DNA of 64,000 bases from Paenibacillus sp. MAHUQ-63 (GCF_028765165.1 NZ_JARADB010000003.1:975210-1039209); one strand, 5' to 3'. Positions 51,647 to 61,825 are shown, counted from the first letter of the stretch. Made by a program: numbers and translations. The notes: generated by a model not told the origin, from the letters alone.

Positions 51647-53853
51647 TCCTCCATTTGTATTCGATATAGTCGGCTCCGGAAATCACCTTTCCAAACCGGT
51701 AACTGCAGTCCGATATGCATAAGCTCGTCGCCGCCGAAGCAGAACGCTGCTTCATCCGGCGCATCCGCATCGTATACACGATAATCGGCGGCTGCCTCCA
51801 GCCCCTTCAATCTCAGCTTCTTCAGAGGTGCATTAGGTTCCCCCAGCACTTGGAAATAGGCAACCAGCGCCTGCTTCTTATCCTCCGAAACGAACATCCA
51901 GGCTGCCTTTGTATCTTGGAACGGACTCATCAGGCGGTAAAAGTCTCCGAACTGAATGAGCGGGCGCAGCTGTTTGTACAGAGCAACCTGGCGTTTGACA
52001 GCCTCTTTCTCTGCCTCTGTCAAAACGGTCAAATCCAGCTCATAGCCCAAATTGCCCGACATGGCCACATGTCCCCGTATATCTATAGGGGTCGTACGGT
52101 GCACTTGATGATTAGGGACAGCGGAGACATGGGCACCCATGGTGCTGATCGGATAGACCATGCTTGTTCCGTATTGAATCTTTAATCGTTCCACAGCATC
52201 TGTATTGTCGCTGGTCCACGTTTGGGGCATGTAGTACAGCATGCCCGGATCGAACCTTCCGCCGCCGCCGGAGCAGCTCTCGAACAGCACGCCCGGGAAT
52301 GCGGAGGTGATCCGCTCCATGACTTCATACACACCCAGCATATAGCGGTGTGCCGTCTCACGCTGCCGCTCCGGAGGAATATGCGCCGAGCCGATTTCCG
52401 TCAGATTGCGGTTCATGTCCCATTTGACATAAGCGATCGGACAGCCTGCCAATAGATCTGTCATGACCTTGACGATGTACGCCCTCACATCTTGCCGGGA
52501 ATAATCGAGCACCAACTGATGTCTCGCTTCCGTTCTGCGGCGTCCCGCCACATGGAGACACCAGTCGGGATGGGCGCGGTACAATTCGCTGTCCGGGGAT
52601 ATCATCTCCGGCTCGAACCACAGCCCGAAGGCCAGCGCTTGCCGATTCACCCGGGCGGCCAAATCAGGCATGCCTGCAGGCAGTTTGCCGCGGTCGACGA
52701 ACCAGTCGCCCAGCGAGCTGCGGTCATTGTCTCGCTTGCCGAACCAGCCGTCGTCGAGCACAAGGAGCTCTATCCCCAGCTCCTTCCCTACCTTGGCCAG
52801 CGCCTCTATTGTATCCGCGTCGAAGTTGAAATAAGTGGCTTCCCAGTTGTTAATGAGAATCGGGCGGTCACGATCGCGGTATATGCCACGGCAAAGCCTC
52901 GTGCGATACAGCTTGTGATAGGTGCGCGACATGCCGCCGAGACCTTCTGACGAATAGACGAGAACAGCCTCCGGCGTTTGGAATGGCTGCCCCGCCTCCA
53001 GCAGCCAGGTGAAATCAAACGGGTTGATCCCCATCACGACACGGGTCGTTCCGTAAGGATCGACCTCCGCATGGGCGGCGAAGCTGCCGCTGTATACAAG
53101 GCTGAAGCCATAAGCCTCACCCGTGTCTTCGTCCGCCTGCTTCGATAGCAGCGCCATGAACGGGTTGAGCGAATGACTGCTGCTCCCCCTGCGGCTCTCA
53201 ATGACCGAACCGCCGGCTGTAATCGGGCGTCTAACGATATGGCGCTCGCGGGCCCAAGTACCGGATAAGTGAAGCATATCGAAGTCCGCATGCGGGAAAT
53301 CAATCCCGAAGCTGAACGCACGGAGCAGCTTCAAGGGCCGCTCACTTGTGTTGATGAAACGAACGGACCGGGAAATCGCATCGAAATCACGGAAAACCGT
53401 ATAAGTAAGTACGGCCGTTAGCCCGATTGCCGCATCGGTCAGCAAGATATCAAGGCTTTCCGCTTCGTCGGCATGCTCCGTGTATGTCGCAGGCAAGCCT
53501 TCCAGCTGCGGTTTGCCGTCGTAAATCCGGTGGGACTCATAGACCAGTTCGCTGACCGTTGAACCGTCTTCCAGCTGAACCTGATAGGCGGGAACGCGGA
53601 AATCGCTTCCGCCGTACGCAGGAAATTCTTGCGGCAGCGTATCGAGCGACAGCGTCAGATCGTCAGGATCAGTGGACGGCGAGAACGAGCACCGGCGTCT
53701 CATCGCAAGATGAGCACCAAGGCGGCTTCCCCGTACCCGACTTCCCCAATGGACATGAGCGAGGTATTTGGATTTAACGAGCTGCATGATATAGCTGCTT
53801 GACTTCCCCTGTAAATGGAAGATTTGTGAATCCGGATCATAAACAATTCCCAT
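51643..53853 (-). CDS. Alpha-galactosidase, GH36 (AgaA/RafA type)
   Basis: 736 residues, full length for bacterial GH36. N-terminal beta-supersandwich, TIM barrel at about 325-650, C-terminal beta domain. Nucleophile D479 (YVKWDMNR) and acid/base D549 (TWTSDNTD) stand exactly where the family has them, along with LLVLDDGWFGKRDND and ESCSGGGGRFD. No signal peptide; it removes terminal alpha-galactose from imported oligosaccharides. GAGGTG before the ATG. It lies 42 bp behind the GH4 gene. Confidence 0.95.
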   Translation of the reverse strand: MGIVYDPDSQIFHLQGKSSSYIMQLVKSKYLAHVHWGSRVRGSRLGAHLAMRRRCSFSPSTDPDDLTLSLDTLPQEFPAYGGSDFRVPAYQVQLEDGSTVSELVYESHRIYDGKPQLEGLPATYTEHADEAESLDILLTDAAIGLTAVLTYTVFRDFDAISRSVRFINTSERPLKLLRAFSFGIDFPHADFDMLHLSGTWARERHIVRRPITAGGSVIESRRGSSSHSLNPFMALLSKQADEDTGEAYGFSLVYSGSFAAHAEVDPYGTTRVVMGINPFDFTWLLEAGQPFQTPEAVLVYSSEGLGGMSRTYHKLYRTRLCRGIYRDRDRPILINNWEATYFNFDADTIEALAKVGKELGIELLVLDDGWFGKRDNDRSSLGDWFVDRGKLPAGMPDLAARVNRQALAFGLWFEPEMISPDSELYRAHPDWCLHVAGRRRTEARHQLVLDYSRQDVRAYIVKVMTDLLAGCPIAYVKWDMNRNLTEIGSAHIPPERQRETAHRYMLGVYEVMERITSAFPGVLFESCSGGGGRFDPGMLYYMPQTWTSDNTDAVERLKIQYGTSMVYPISTMGAHVSAVPNHQVHRTTPIDIRGHVAMSGNLGYELDLTVLTEAEKEAVKRQVALYKQLRPLIQFGDFYRLMSPFQDTKAAWMFVSEDKKQALVAYFQVLGEPNAPLKKLRLKGLEAAADYRVYDADAPDEAAFCFGGDELMHIGLQLPVWKGDFRSRLYRIQMEE

Positions 53854-53894
53854 TGCCGCACCTCTTTGTCGTTAGGGTCTATACTTTGCCTCCG

Positions 53895-55280
53895 TCAGAT
53901 GTTCCATCCCGGCAAATAGTCTTTCGTGTTATGCAGCATGAGGTCGAACAGTTCCTCAGCCTGCCGCACATCGATAGTCATAAGCGGATCGTTCACAAAC
54001 GCATGGAACGCTAACGCTTTGTCTTTTTGAAGTGCCGCTTGCAGAATGAGCTCCTGATTCACCGTATGCCCCAGCACCAGATTGTTCACTGCCGCCGGAA
54101 GCGCACCCGCATGAACCGGGCGCAAGCTGTTCGCAGAGAACACGGCGTTCGTCTCCACGACCGCTCCTATCGGAATATTTTGCATTTGCCCCTGATTCGG
54201 AACATTGACGTTCGTAATGAATGTCTGCAACCCGATCAGCCCTTTGAGCTGCCGGACCTCTTCCTCTCCCGACGGCTTCAATTGCAGCTTCTCTGCCCCG
54301 CTTAGAAGCTTACCGTAGTAAAGCTCTGTTGCCTTATGCTTCTCTACGCGGCTGTGAACCGTCGTAAGTCCGAACTTCCAGGTTCGGACTGTCTCCGGAT
54401 CCTTCAAATACCAGGGCGGCATGAATTCGGCCAGATGCCGGTCACCCGCTGCCGCAATAACGCCAAAGCGCCGGAACAAGTCGAATTTCACCCGGTTGGC
54501 ACCTGTATACGGATTCGACATCCAAGCGTCTTTGTTATGCTCAAAGCCCGATTCGTAATACTTGTCTGCGAATTGCCGGTACATCGGCATCAAGTCCAAA
54601 TTTTGATATGTCGCTTGATTGATCCATGTAAAATGATTAATGCCAAGCACATTAACCTTCACATCATCCCGGTGCACGCCTTCGATCCCTTCCATATCGC
54701 GCAGCATGCGAATCAGCAAGCCCTGCGTGCCGAAGATTTCATGGCAGCAGCCCAACGCTTTGATCTTCGGGAACACTTCATAGAGGGTCCTGGTACAGAG
54801 CGTCATCGGATTCGTGTAATTGAACACCCAGGCATCCGGAGAATAACGTTCAATGGCCTGGGCAATTTCCACATACATCGGGATCGTACGCAGCGCTCTA
54901 ACTAGACCTCCGGGTCCGGTTGTATCGCCAACAGCTTGATAGATGCCGTATCTCTCTGGCTCATGAACATCCGATGCCATTTCCCGGAACGTTCCAGGAA
55001 GAATCGAAATAAATACAAAATCGCAACCGGTAAGCGACTCTCTGAGCGTCGGGTACGCTTGATATGTCCATTTGGATTTCGCTTCCGCATAGTCCGAAAC
55101 CGAGTTACCCAGCTTTTCATTATTTCGAGCTTTGTCATAATCGAGGTCATACAACCTGACCGTACCAGACAGCTGATCGTCCAGAGCCAGATCGGCAATC
55201 AGATTTTTCGCCCAGTACATGGAGCCTCCGCCGATATAAGCGATTTGGATCCCGCTAACTTTCCCGTTACTAAATTTCAT
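53895..55280 (-). CDS. GH4 family NAD-dependent glycosidase (LplD/alpha-galacturonidase-like)
   Basis: 461 residues with an N-terminal Rossmann fold (AYIGGGSMYW) and the family metal and active-site positions: C179-H180-E181-I182 and N215-H216 (GINHF), plus NYTNP. GH4 enzymes need NAD and Mn and work by oxidation-elimination. The residues after C-H mark the substrate group: CHE-type enzymes (CHEV in B. subtilis LplD) act on alpha-linked uronic acids, and CHEI here is one conservative change away. I therefore favour alpha-galacturonidase or alpha-glucuronidase over alpha-galactosidase. First gene of its unit, behind motif copy 1. Confidence 0.88.
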   Translation of the reverse strand: MKFSNGKVSGIQIAYIGGGSMYWAKNLIADLALDDQLSGTVRLYDLDYDKARNNEKLGNSVSDYAEAKSKWTYQAYPTLRESLTGCDFVFISILPGTFREMASDVHEPERYGIYQAVGDTTGPGGLVRALRTIPMYVEIAQAIERYSPDAWVFNYTNPMTLCTRTLYEVFPKIKALGCCHEIFGTQGLLIRMLRDMEGIEGVHRDDVKVNVLGINHFTWINQATYQNLDLMPMYRQFADKYYESGFEHNKDAWMSNPYTGANRVKFDLFRRFGVIAAAGDRHLAEFMPPWYLKDPETVRTWKFGLTTVHSRVEKHKATELYYGKLLSGAEKLQLKPSGEEEVRQLKGLIGLQTFITNVNVPNQGQMQNIPIGAVVETNAVFSANSLRPVHAGALPAAVNNLVLGHTVNQELILQAALQKDKALAFHAFVNDPLMTIDVRQAEELFDLMLHNTKDYLPGWNI

Positions 55281-55314
55281 TCCTGCTCCTCCTCCCCGTC
55301 ATGCACACGCTACA

Positions 55315-55376
55315 AGTATAGAAAACTAACGCCATTTGTGGGATGGCAAAACTTTAGAGGGGTTGTGATTTTTTAC
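55315..55376 (-). promoter_or_regulatory. Promoter with shared 37-bp motif, copy 1 (GH4 operon)
   Basis: Motif 55340-55376, -10 TATACT 55315-55320, spacer 19 bp, start codon 59 bp behind the motif. No -35 hexamer. The terminator of the large SLH gene lies directly upstream, so this starts a new unit. Confidence 0.65.
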
Positions 55377-55391
55377 ACTTTTATGGAATCC

Positions 55392-55422
55392 AAAAACCGC
55401 CCTCCGGAAACCCGGGGGCGGT
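55392..55422 (-). terminator. Terminator after the large SLH gene
   Basis: ACCGCCC / GGGCGGT stem with an inner CCGG pairing, followed by five T on the minus strand, 10 bp behind the stop. Confidence 0.85.
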
Positions 55423-55432
55423 CGTTGGTCAA

Positions 55433-58400
55433 TCAGTTGATAAATTGCAGCGACTGCAGCGCACGTCTCAACATCACAGCAGCTTGTGCGCGAGTAGCAG
55501 GCTCAAGCGCCGCGAATTCCGTGTCTGGCATGCCTTGGATAAGGCCGGCTTTCAGGGCTTGAGAAACGGCATCCTTCGACCATTCTCCTATTACCGTATG
55601 ATCAGCAAATCTACTCAATGCCGAGCGGTCTGCCTGAATGTCCTTACCTCCGGCTTTCATCGCACGCATCATCATCGTAATCATTTGTTCGCGCGTAATA
55701 AGTGCGTTGGGTTGGAAGGTACCGTCTTCATAGCCATTAATCAATCCAGCTTTATACGCTGCGCCTACGGCTCCAGCGAACCAATCGGCGGCTGGGACAT
55801 CCTGGAACGTGTTATCCTTTGTTTCCGCCAAGCCAAGCGAACGAACCAGCATAGCCGCAAACTCAGCACGCGTTACGTTAGCTTCCGGAACAAATTGACG
55901 ATCGGTCATACCGTTAAGTATCCATTTATTCGCAAGCAGCTCGATATCCGCTTGGGCCCAATGCCCTTGCAGATCGCTGAACGACTTCTCCGATTGGATG
56001 ACGGTATATACGCTGTTGTGCGGCGAACGAATCGTTATTTCGGTGGAACCGTCCTTTGTCATTATGACAGCCGGTACAAAATGCAGCTGGTTGTGCGAAT
56101 CTACCCATACGGCGGTTAGATAGGCAGGATTAATAGCTGCTTGGTCCAACATCATGGTGCGGTCAACATAAACGCCGCCGAAATCCAGCATTTCTGAACC
56201 GTTAACGGTGATTGTAAATTCGATCGGATCCGCAATCACCTGCTTCGCATTCTGGCTCTTCACCGCTCCGTTCACATCGGCTGCAGCCTTGCCGGTTACT
56301 TTCTTTATCGAGACGTTTACGACGGAGTCCTTCTGAATATCCGCGAACAGAGTAACAGGAAGCTCGTAGCGGATCCCGTTCATTTGAATAATCAAATGGC
56401 TTTGTTTATCGATCGCTTGGAGAAGGGCATTGCCTGACAATTCCACATGAACGGCCGGGTCGGTACCCTTCACCTCGATAAGAACAGCGGGATTAGCTAA
56501 TGCTTTCTCCAGTTTTTGCGGATCCACGACGACTTTGATGACCGTACTTCCATCGGCTGCTGTCTCTTTCGTTACTATGGCGTCCTTAGCAAGATCGATA
56601 CGGCCCGGATTCGTATTGGTGCTATTCGACGGTGCAGGTGCCGTTGCCGATCCCGGTGAAGCCGGGGTATCCTTGGAATCGCCCGATCCAGGATTGACTG
56701 CCGAAAGCACCGGGAAAGCTGGAGCCGATATCATAAATTTGCGGGAATACGGGTCCGTCCCCTTGGATCTCACCGAGATAGAGGTTGCGCCGGATAATTC
56801 AGCCGGTAAGACAAAGCCAGTCGAGCCTGCCGGCAATTCAGCCACGATTGCTTGGCCGTTATACACCGTGTAGCCTTCGCTCTGGTCGTTGGCATCCCAC
56901 TTTAGAACGGCGGACGAACCGTCGCCTGCTATTTTCAGATTCTGCGGAGGCATCGGCGCGTTGAACACTTGAACCTGGGTTAGCCGTGGAGGTCCTGTTA
57001 GATCCGTGCCTGTATGGCCGCCCGATGCGTTCTCTACCGTAATCTTGATATATCGGGAATGATAGGTTCTTCCAAGATTAATCGGATAGGATGCATCCGT
57101 CGTCTCATTTCCGCCATCCAGATTGCCTGTTGCATAGGTATAGCCTTCTGTAGTCCGGAGATCTGTTTGTTTGAACGTCATGGCATCCAATTCGGCAGCC
57201 GAGTTATGGTCGCTGAAATCATCGGATACAGAGACGATGGCGCCTTTCAGCCTGGTGGATTTGGCGAACAGTCTGATTTGGCTGAAATCCATGGCTTGGC
57301 CGAGATCAAGCACAAAGCTGCCCTTTCTAGCTCCGTCCGTACCGAGCCAAACGTAATTTCCAAGTTGATCCAGGCTGGTAATGTTCGTAACATCCCTTAC
57401 AATCGGGTCTTCCAGGACACCGTTGGTCAGTTTATTTGCATTGCCGTAGACATTGGCATGAACGGATGCAAGCTGAAGCGCGTTGGCACCTTCCGTCGAA
57501 CCTACGTTGTACGCTTTTTTATTCCGCGCGAGGTTGGCGGACGATACACCCGATGCCAGCTTGGATATCGTGATATCGGCAAGCTGAAGCTCGGCGTCAT
57601 AGGCAGAGTTGGTCGTTCCGTTAGAACTGCGGTAAATCCCCCACTTCGGACGCAAATATTGATCGAAGGCGGCTGGATATTCAGTCTCGAAATTGACATT
57701 CGAACTGCCGACCTTGACAGTTCTTTCCGGTCTTCTCCATAGGTCTTTGACACCATCGCCTTCCCCTTGTTTCGGAAACACTTGATACACGTCCGGACTG
57801 TCGAAGGTATAGACCTTCCCGGTAACCGTATCCGTAATTTTAATCGTCAACCATCCGGAATCGGAAATCAATGCGTTAAGCTCGACCTTAATCCAGTGGC
57901 TGCCGATTTCTTTTAACGGAATTCTCAACAGCGTCTTATCGCCATCATACCGGTTATGATTTATGATAAGCTCTCTAGTGTCTTTGCCTGTAATCGACAT
58001 GGCCAGAATATAAGCCCCGTTCTCACCGGCACTGTTACCGCCCGCCAATGTATCGGCAGCTTGGGCATTCGTAGCTTTGAGTTGGAAAATATGTCTGAAG
58101 TTAGGCTGGTTCCACTGGTTTCCATCAGGAATATTCCACAGCCATTGATAAGCAACGATGTCGCCCTCATAGGCCGTAAAATCCTTGGTCGAATCTTCGC
58201 TTGGACGAATTTCGATTCTTTGTCTGTCGTTGATGGCCGCGCCTCCGACCACATAGCCCTTTTCCCAGTCAAAGACACCTTTGTGAGCGTATTCGCCGTC
58301 ACGCACTTTATCCTCGAATTCATTATTCAAGCCTCTGCCTTGGGCCATGACCTTGAACACATTTCTCTGCAGGGTGCTGTCCCAAACGTTCTGAATATGA

Positions 58401-61400
58401 TCATCCGCCAGTGTCGCCTCAGGACGATCGCCATAATATGCGTGATAAGCATCTCGAATCCTCTTGGTCACGCCTTCCACCGGTTCGTCGGTGCCCATGG
58501 CTCCGCCTAGAACATTATAAGGCGAAACTCCGCCAATGGCGTTCATCTTGATGGTCTTGCTGTTCTCTCCGTGCCCGCGTGCCGTCACATCCAGTGCAAA
58601 GACAGACGGGGAGCCGTTATTGAAATGAATTATCAGCTCATTCGTACCCAGCGGCAGCTTGGCAAGGAATGAAGGCTCGAGACTAACTGTATTGCCTGTT
58701 AGCCTGTAATCCGTATTTAAAATAAGCTTTTTGCCTTGGCTATCGGTTATTTCCTTAACCGTCTGCCCGCCGGCTAGGCTTACCGTAGTGCTAATTGGCT
58801 CGGTTTGATCCCATGTGCTATAGACAGCTTTGGACGGTGTAAGCGTCGTTGCGTTCGAAATTGGATCTTTTCCATAAATAGCCAATCCGGACAGCCCCAT
58901 GGCCGAAAGATTCTCGTCGGCTCGGCGGTCACGGGGACCGACCAATACCGTGTTGATCATCACATACCGGGCTGTGAACGGGTATAAGAATGATTTGGTA
59001 TCGAACCCCCACTGCCGACCGTTGTAAGTTACATTGGACCACATGCCTTCGGTTTCTGTTCCTCCTGCCAACCTCCAGCCGTTGCCTTCCCAGTCGTAAT
59101 GGTTGGCCGTATCCGAAGCTGTTGGCGCGCTAGCCCAAGACTGAGGATCATTGGAGTAATAGACTTCGAATCTGGTCGCATTCTTTTGAATATTGGCTAT
59201 GGCATTAGGAATCTCCAGATACAGCTTATCCACCGTCTTGGGAGTCCCCAAGTCAAGGCTTAACGCCAAGGAAGAAGGCGCATAGTTCTCCTTGTACACG
59301 TTGGAACTGGAATTCCGCCAATAACCGGCTCCACCCGATTTCAAAGCGTCTGTACCCGGATGCTCCGGATGCTCCGAGCTTACCTTAAGGTTCACGCCTG
59401 CTTGCGGTGTAAAGCGTGATGGATCCAATAGATTTATCGGACCAGGCGCCGTAGGAATAGTAACCGGCGTCCCGATAATGTTAAACACATTGCTTTTAAT
59501 GCCGCCGGCATTATTATCTAGCGTAAGATCGGCAACAAGCAGCACGTATTGGGCATCCACCGATTCGTTCAGCGTAAGATCGGCCTTTTCGTTATTGCTC
59601 AAATCCGTCGCTTTCCCGGCACCGGGAATCATCGTCCAAGCGGACCCGTGCTCGGTTAACAGCGGCTTCCTGGTAGCTGACGAGGTGGCCGACAACGTGG
59701 TGCCTTCCATCAGCTCGTCATATGCCGCAGCATCATTGGTATAATATAGCTGGTAATTCTTTAGGAACTTGCTGTTGCTGGTCCATTCGAGCTGAATTTG
59801 GCTAATCTTGATTTTCTTTTCCAGTTTGACGGCAGCCCAGTACTGGTACCCTTCCGTCTTTGCCAATGAGCTATGCGCCTGCCAAGACGTATCCGGCTGA
59901 CCATCGATAAAATTATTCTTTGAGCCTCCGCTTTGGGAAACTACCTTGATTTCCGCGCCGGGAGCTACCGCCCAGTTTTTGATTCCGGAAATATTGACAT
60001 CGACATATGGCCGAATGTTTGCGGTATTCATGATGCCTGTACCGTTAAATTCTCCATAGATTCTGTAGTTCCCCGTTCCCTCTGAACTATAGCCCTCAGG
60101 ACTCCATATAACATTCACCTTTTCGATTTTGCCCGTGCTCAGCGTCACATCCAGCTGTGCAGGCAAATCCAAGTTGTCGAACACGGTGCCCGGCACCCCG
60201 GAAACAACGTTAGGCCTTGCCCATGCTACGATATCCTTAGGCTGGCTGTTCGGGTTCCAGCCGTCAGGGAACACATACGTCGATGCATCCCTTTTAATTA
60301 AGTAAATATCGGACAAATACATCGTGGCGGCCTGAAATTCATCGGCATAAACCGATTCGTTCACCGTGTTGTACATACCGCGGTATAGCCCCCATTTGGA
60401 ACGGTTCTGCTGGCCTGCTACGGCAGGCAAATCGGCGCGTTCCTTTTTACCCGTAACCGGGTTCAGAACCTCGGGGCGTCTCAACGTTTCAGCCGTCATG
60501 CCCCCGCTCGAAAGCACGGCATTCGTCGCCACATCGACAAGCTTGCCATATACATAGCCTTTATCGGCGCTTAGAATCGTAACCTCCATATCCAGCCAGC
60601 GGTCCACGACCTGTTCCAGCGGGATTGTGAACAGCGGCTTGATCCGGTCTGCCGCTTCCCCGTCGGGATTGTTTCTAAATTCCAAGTATCCTTTGCCATC
60701 AACCGAAACCACAGTAAGGGTCGTCACCGGCTGCCCGGCCTCATTCCCTTCAATAGCCTTCAATTGGAAGATGTGGAAGAACCGACGCGGCGCGATAAAG
60801 TCACCAGCTTCCTTCTGCGCGGCATCCATCTGATACTTGATCGTTTCCGAAGGGAGCATCAGCTTCCAATGATGGGTCATGATGTCCCCCCCCACACTGT
60901 TGGCGTCGATATTCGATGAGCTGGTGTTGCTCTTAATTTCGAGCCGCTGACGGTCGCTGTTTACCGCACCGCGGTCACCGTCGTCCCGGCTCACCCCTTC
61001 CGGAGTTTTGAAAGGCGCAAATTCATGGAAGCGTAATATATCCGAGCCAAGCTTATCCAGACCGGCGGTATTTTCAATTCCGTACTTCGTTAGCGCATTC
61101 ATATCCGTTTTGCCGATTGGCTGCAGGTACATATTATCCCCCAGCCAGGAGTCAGGAACCGTCTGTGCCGCCGGATAGTCGCCTGAGCGGTCGTAAACCG
61201 ATTCGAACCAATCTTTCCCGCTGTAAGATGAGGCTTTTCCAGGGCCCTCAATAGAACCTGTCGTACTGCCGAATCCGATTTTGGAAGCACCCAGCACGTC
61301 CCATGCATGCTCGCCTGCTTTGATATTCAGCGGAGAATATTTGTCATTAGGTCCCATAGCGTTTGCAATTGACGTCGGCAGCTCCATATCTACAGTAACC

Positions 61401-61825
61401 GTAATGGTATACTTCCGGCTGCTGCTGCTGTCATTTATATCGGTTAGCACCAAATAGTACAACGATGTTCCATTCGGCGAGAATTGATCCAGTTTGGCAT
61501 CACCTGGATTGATATTGCTTACGGCAAAAGGAATGACTGTCGTTTCATCACTTCTGTAAACAGCGGCCGTAACGCCCGGATTTGTTGTTACGTTTAGCAT
61601 TTGATAAGAAGCACCATAGGGCAATGAGATCCCAATGGCTGCATTCGGTACGTCAACTATCGCATTTACCGGCTTATTTACGTTCACTTCGAATAAACCT
61701 AACTCGTCTCCCGGCATGGCGTAAGCTTTGGTTACAGTGAGACCGAGAGGATTCAATAGCGTAAGCATAATAGCAATTGCAAGTATAGAGCTAACAACTT
61801 TCTTCAGAACCTGCTGTGTGAGCAT
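55433..61825 (-). CDS. Large SLH-anchored protein with two polysaccharide-lyase-like jelly rolls
   Basis: 2130 residues. Signal peptide 1-36 (cleavage near AYA-MP). Layout: beta domain 40-148; jelly roll A about 160-512; bacterial Ig-like about 530-612; two F5/8-type-C-like sugar-binding domains about 615-985; X2/Ig-like about 990-1082; jelly roll B about 1088-1422; a third F5/8-like domain about 1430-1622; Fn3-like 1625-1705; Pro/Ser/Thr linker 1711-1740; beta domain to 1945; three SLH domains about 1948-2120 (TRAEF, TREQM, TRAQA). Both jelly rolls keep a PL7/PL13/PL20-like set: RLEIK (294) or RIEIR (1203), HIFQ (H351, H1245) and K-W-G-x-Y (K477/Y481, K1394/Y1398). Predicted wall-bound lyase; the substrate is probably a uronic-acid polymer. 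GGAGG before the ATG. Confidence 0.85.
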   Translation of the reverse strand: MLTQQVLKKVVSSILAIAIMLTLLNPLGLTVTKAYAMPGDELGLFEVNVNKPVNAIVDVPNAAIGISLPYGASYQMLNVTTNPGVTAAVYRSDETTVIPFAVSNINPGDAKLDQFSPNGTSLYYLVLTDINDSSSSRKYTITVTVDMELPTSIANAMGPNDKYSPLNIKAGEHAWDVLGASKIGFGSTTGSIEGPGKASSYSGKDWFESVYDRSGDYPAAQTVPDSWLGDNMYLQPIGKTDMNALTKYGIENTAGLDKLGSDILRFHEFAPFKTPEGVSRDDGDRGAVNSDRQRLEIKSNTSSSNIDANSVGGDIMTHHWKLMLPSETIKYQMDAAQKEAGDFIAPRRFFHIFQLKAIEGNEAGQPVTTLTVVSVDGKGYLEFRNNPDGEAADRIKPLFTIPLEQVVDRWLDMEVTILSADKGYVYGKLVDVATNAVLSSGGMTAETLRRPEVLNPVTGKKERADLPAVAGQQNRSKWGLYRGMYNTVNESVYADEFQAATMYLSDIYLIKRDASTYVFPDGWNPNSQPKDIVAWARPNVVSGVPGTVFDNLDLPAQLDVTLSTGKIEKVNVIWSPEGYSSEGTGNYRIYGEFNGTGIMNTANIRPYVDVNISGIKNWAVAPGAEIKVVSQSGGSKNNFIDGQPDTSWQAHSSLAKTEGYQYWAAVKLEKKIKISQIQLEWTSNSKFLKNYQLYYTNDAAAYDELMEGTTLSATSSATRKPLLTEHGSAWTMIPGAGKATDLSNNEKADLTLNESVDAQYVLLVADLTLDNNAGGIKSNVFNIIGTPVTIPTAPGPINLLDPSRFTPQAGVNLKVSSEHPEHPGTDALKSGGAGYWRNSSSNVYKENYAPSSLALSLDLGTPKTVDKLYLEIPNAIANIQKNATRFEVYYSNDPQSWASAPTASDTANHYDWEGNGWRLAGGTETEGMWSNVTYNGRQWGFDTKSFLYPFTARYVMINTVLVGPRDRRADENLSAMGLSGLAIYGKDPISNATTLTPSKAVYSTWDQTEPISTTVSLAGGQTVKEITDSQGKKLILNTDYRLTGNTVSLEPSFLAKLPLGTNELIIHFNNGSPSVFALDVTARGHGENSKTIKMNAIGGVSPYNVLGGAMGTDEPVEGVTKRIRDAYHAYYGDRPEATLADDHIQNVWDSTLQRNVFKVMAQGRGLNNEFEDKVRDGEYAHKGVFDWEKGYVVGGAAINDRQRIEIRPSEDSTKDFTAYEGDIVAYQWLWNIPDGNQWNQPNFRHIFQLKATNAQAADTLAGGNSAGENGAYILAMSITGKDTRELIINHNRYDGDKTLLRIPLKEIGSHWIKVELNALISDSGWLTIKITDTVTGKVYTFDSPDVYQVFPKQGEGDGVKDLWRRPERTVKVGSSNVNFETEYPAAFDQYLRPKWGIYRSSNGTTNSAYDAELQLADITISKLASGVSSANLARNKKAYNVGSTEGANALQLASVHANVYGNANKLTNGVLEDPIVRDVTNITSLDQLGNYVWLGTDGARKGSFVLDLGQAMDFSQIRLFAKSTRLKGAIVSVSDDFSDHNSAAELDAMTFKQTDLRTTEGYTYATGNLDGGNETTDASYPINLGRTYHSRYIKITVENASGGHTGTDLTGPPRLTQVQVFNAPMPPQNLKIAGDGSSAVLKWDANDQSEGYTVYNGQAIVAELPAGSTGFVLPAELSGATSISVRSKGTDPYSRKFMISAPAFPVLSAVNPGSGDSKDTPASPGSATAPAPSNSTNTNPGRIDLAKDAIVTKETAADGSTVIKVVVDPQKLEKALANPAVLIEVKGTDPAVHVELSGNALLQAIDKQSHLIIQMNGIRYELPVTLFADIQKDSVVNVSIKKVTGKAAADVNGAVKSQNAKQVIADPIEFTITVNGSEMLDFGGVYVDRTMMLDQAAINPAYLTAVWVDSHNQLHFVPAVIMTKDGSTEITIRSPHNSVYTVIQSEKSFSDLQGHWAQADIELLANKWILNGMTDRQFVPEANVTRAEFAAMLVRSLGLAETKDNTFQDVPAADWFAGAVGAAYKAGLINGYEDGTFQPNALITREQMITMMMRAMKAGGKDIQADRSALSRFADHTVIGEWSKDAVSQALKAGLIQGMPDTEFAALEPATRAQAAVMLRRALQSLQFIN

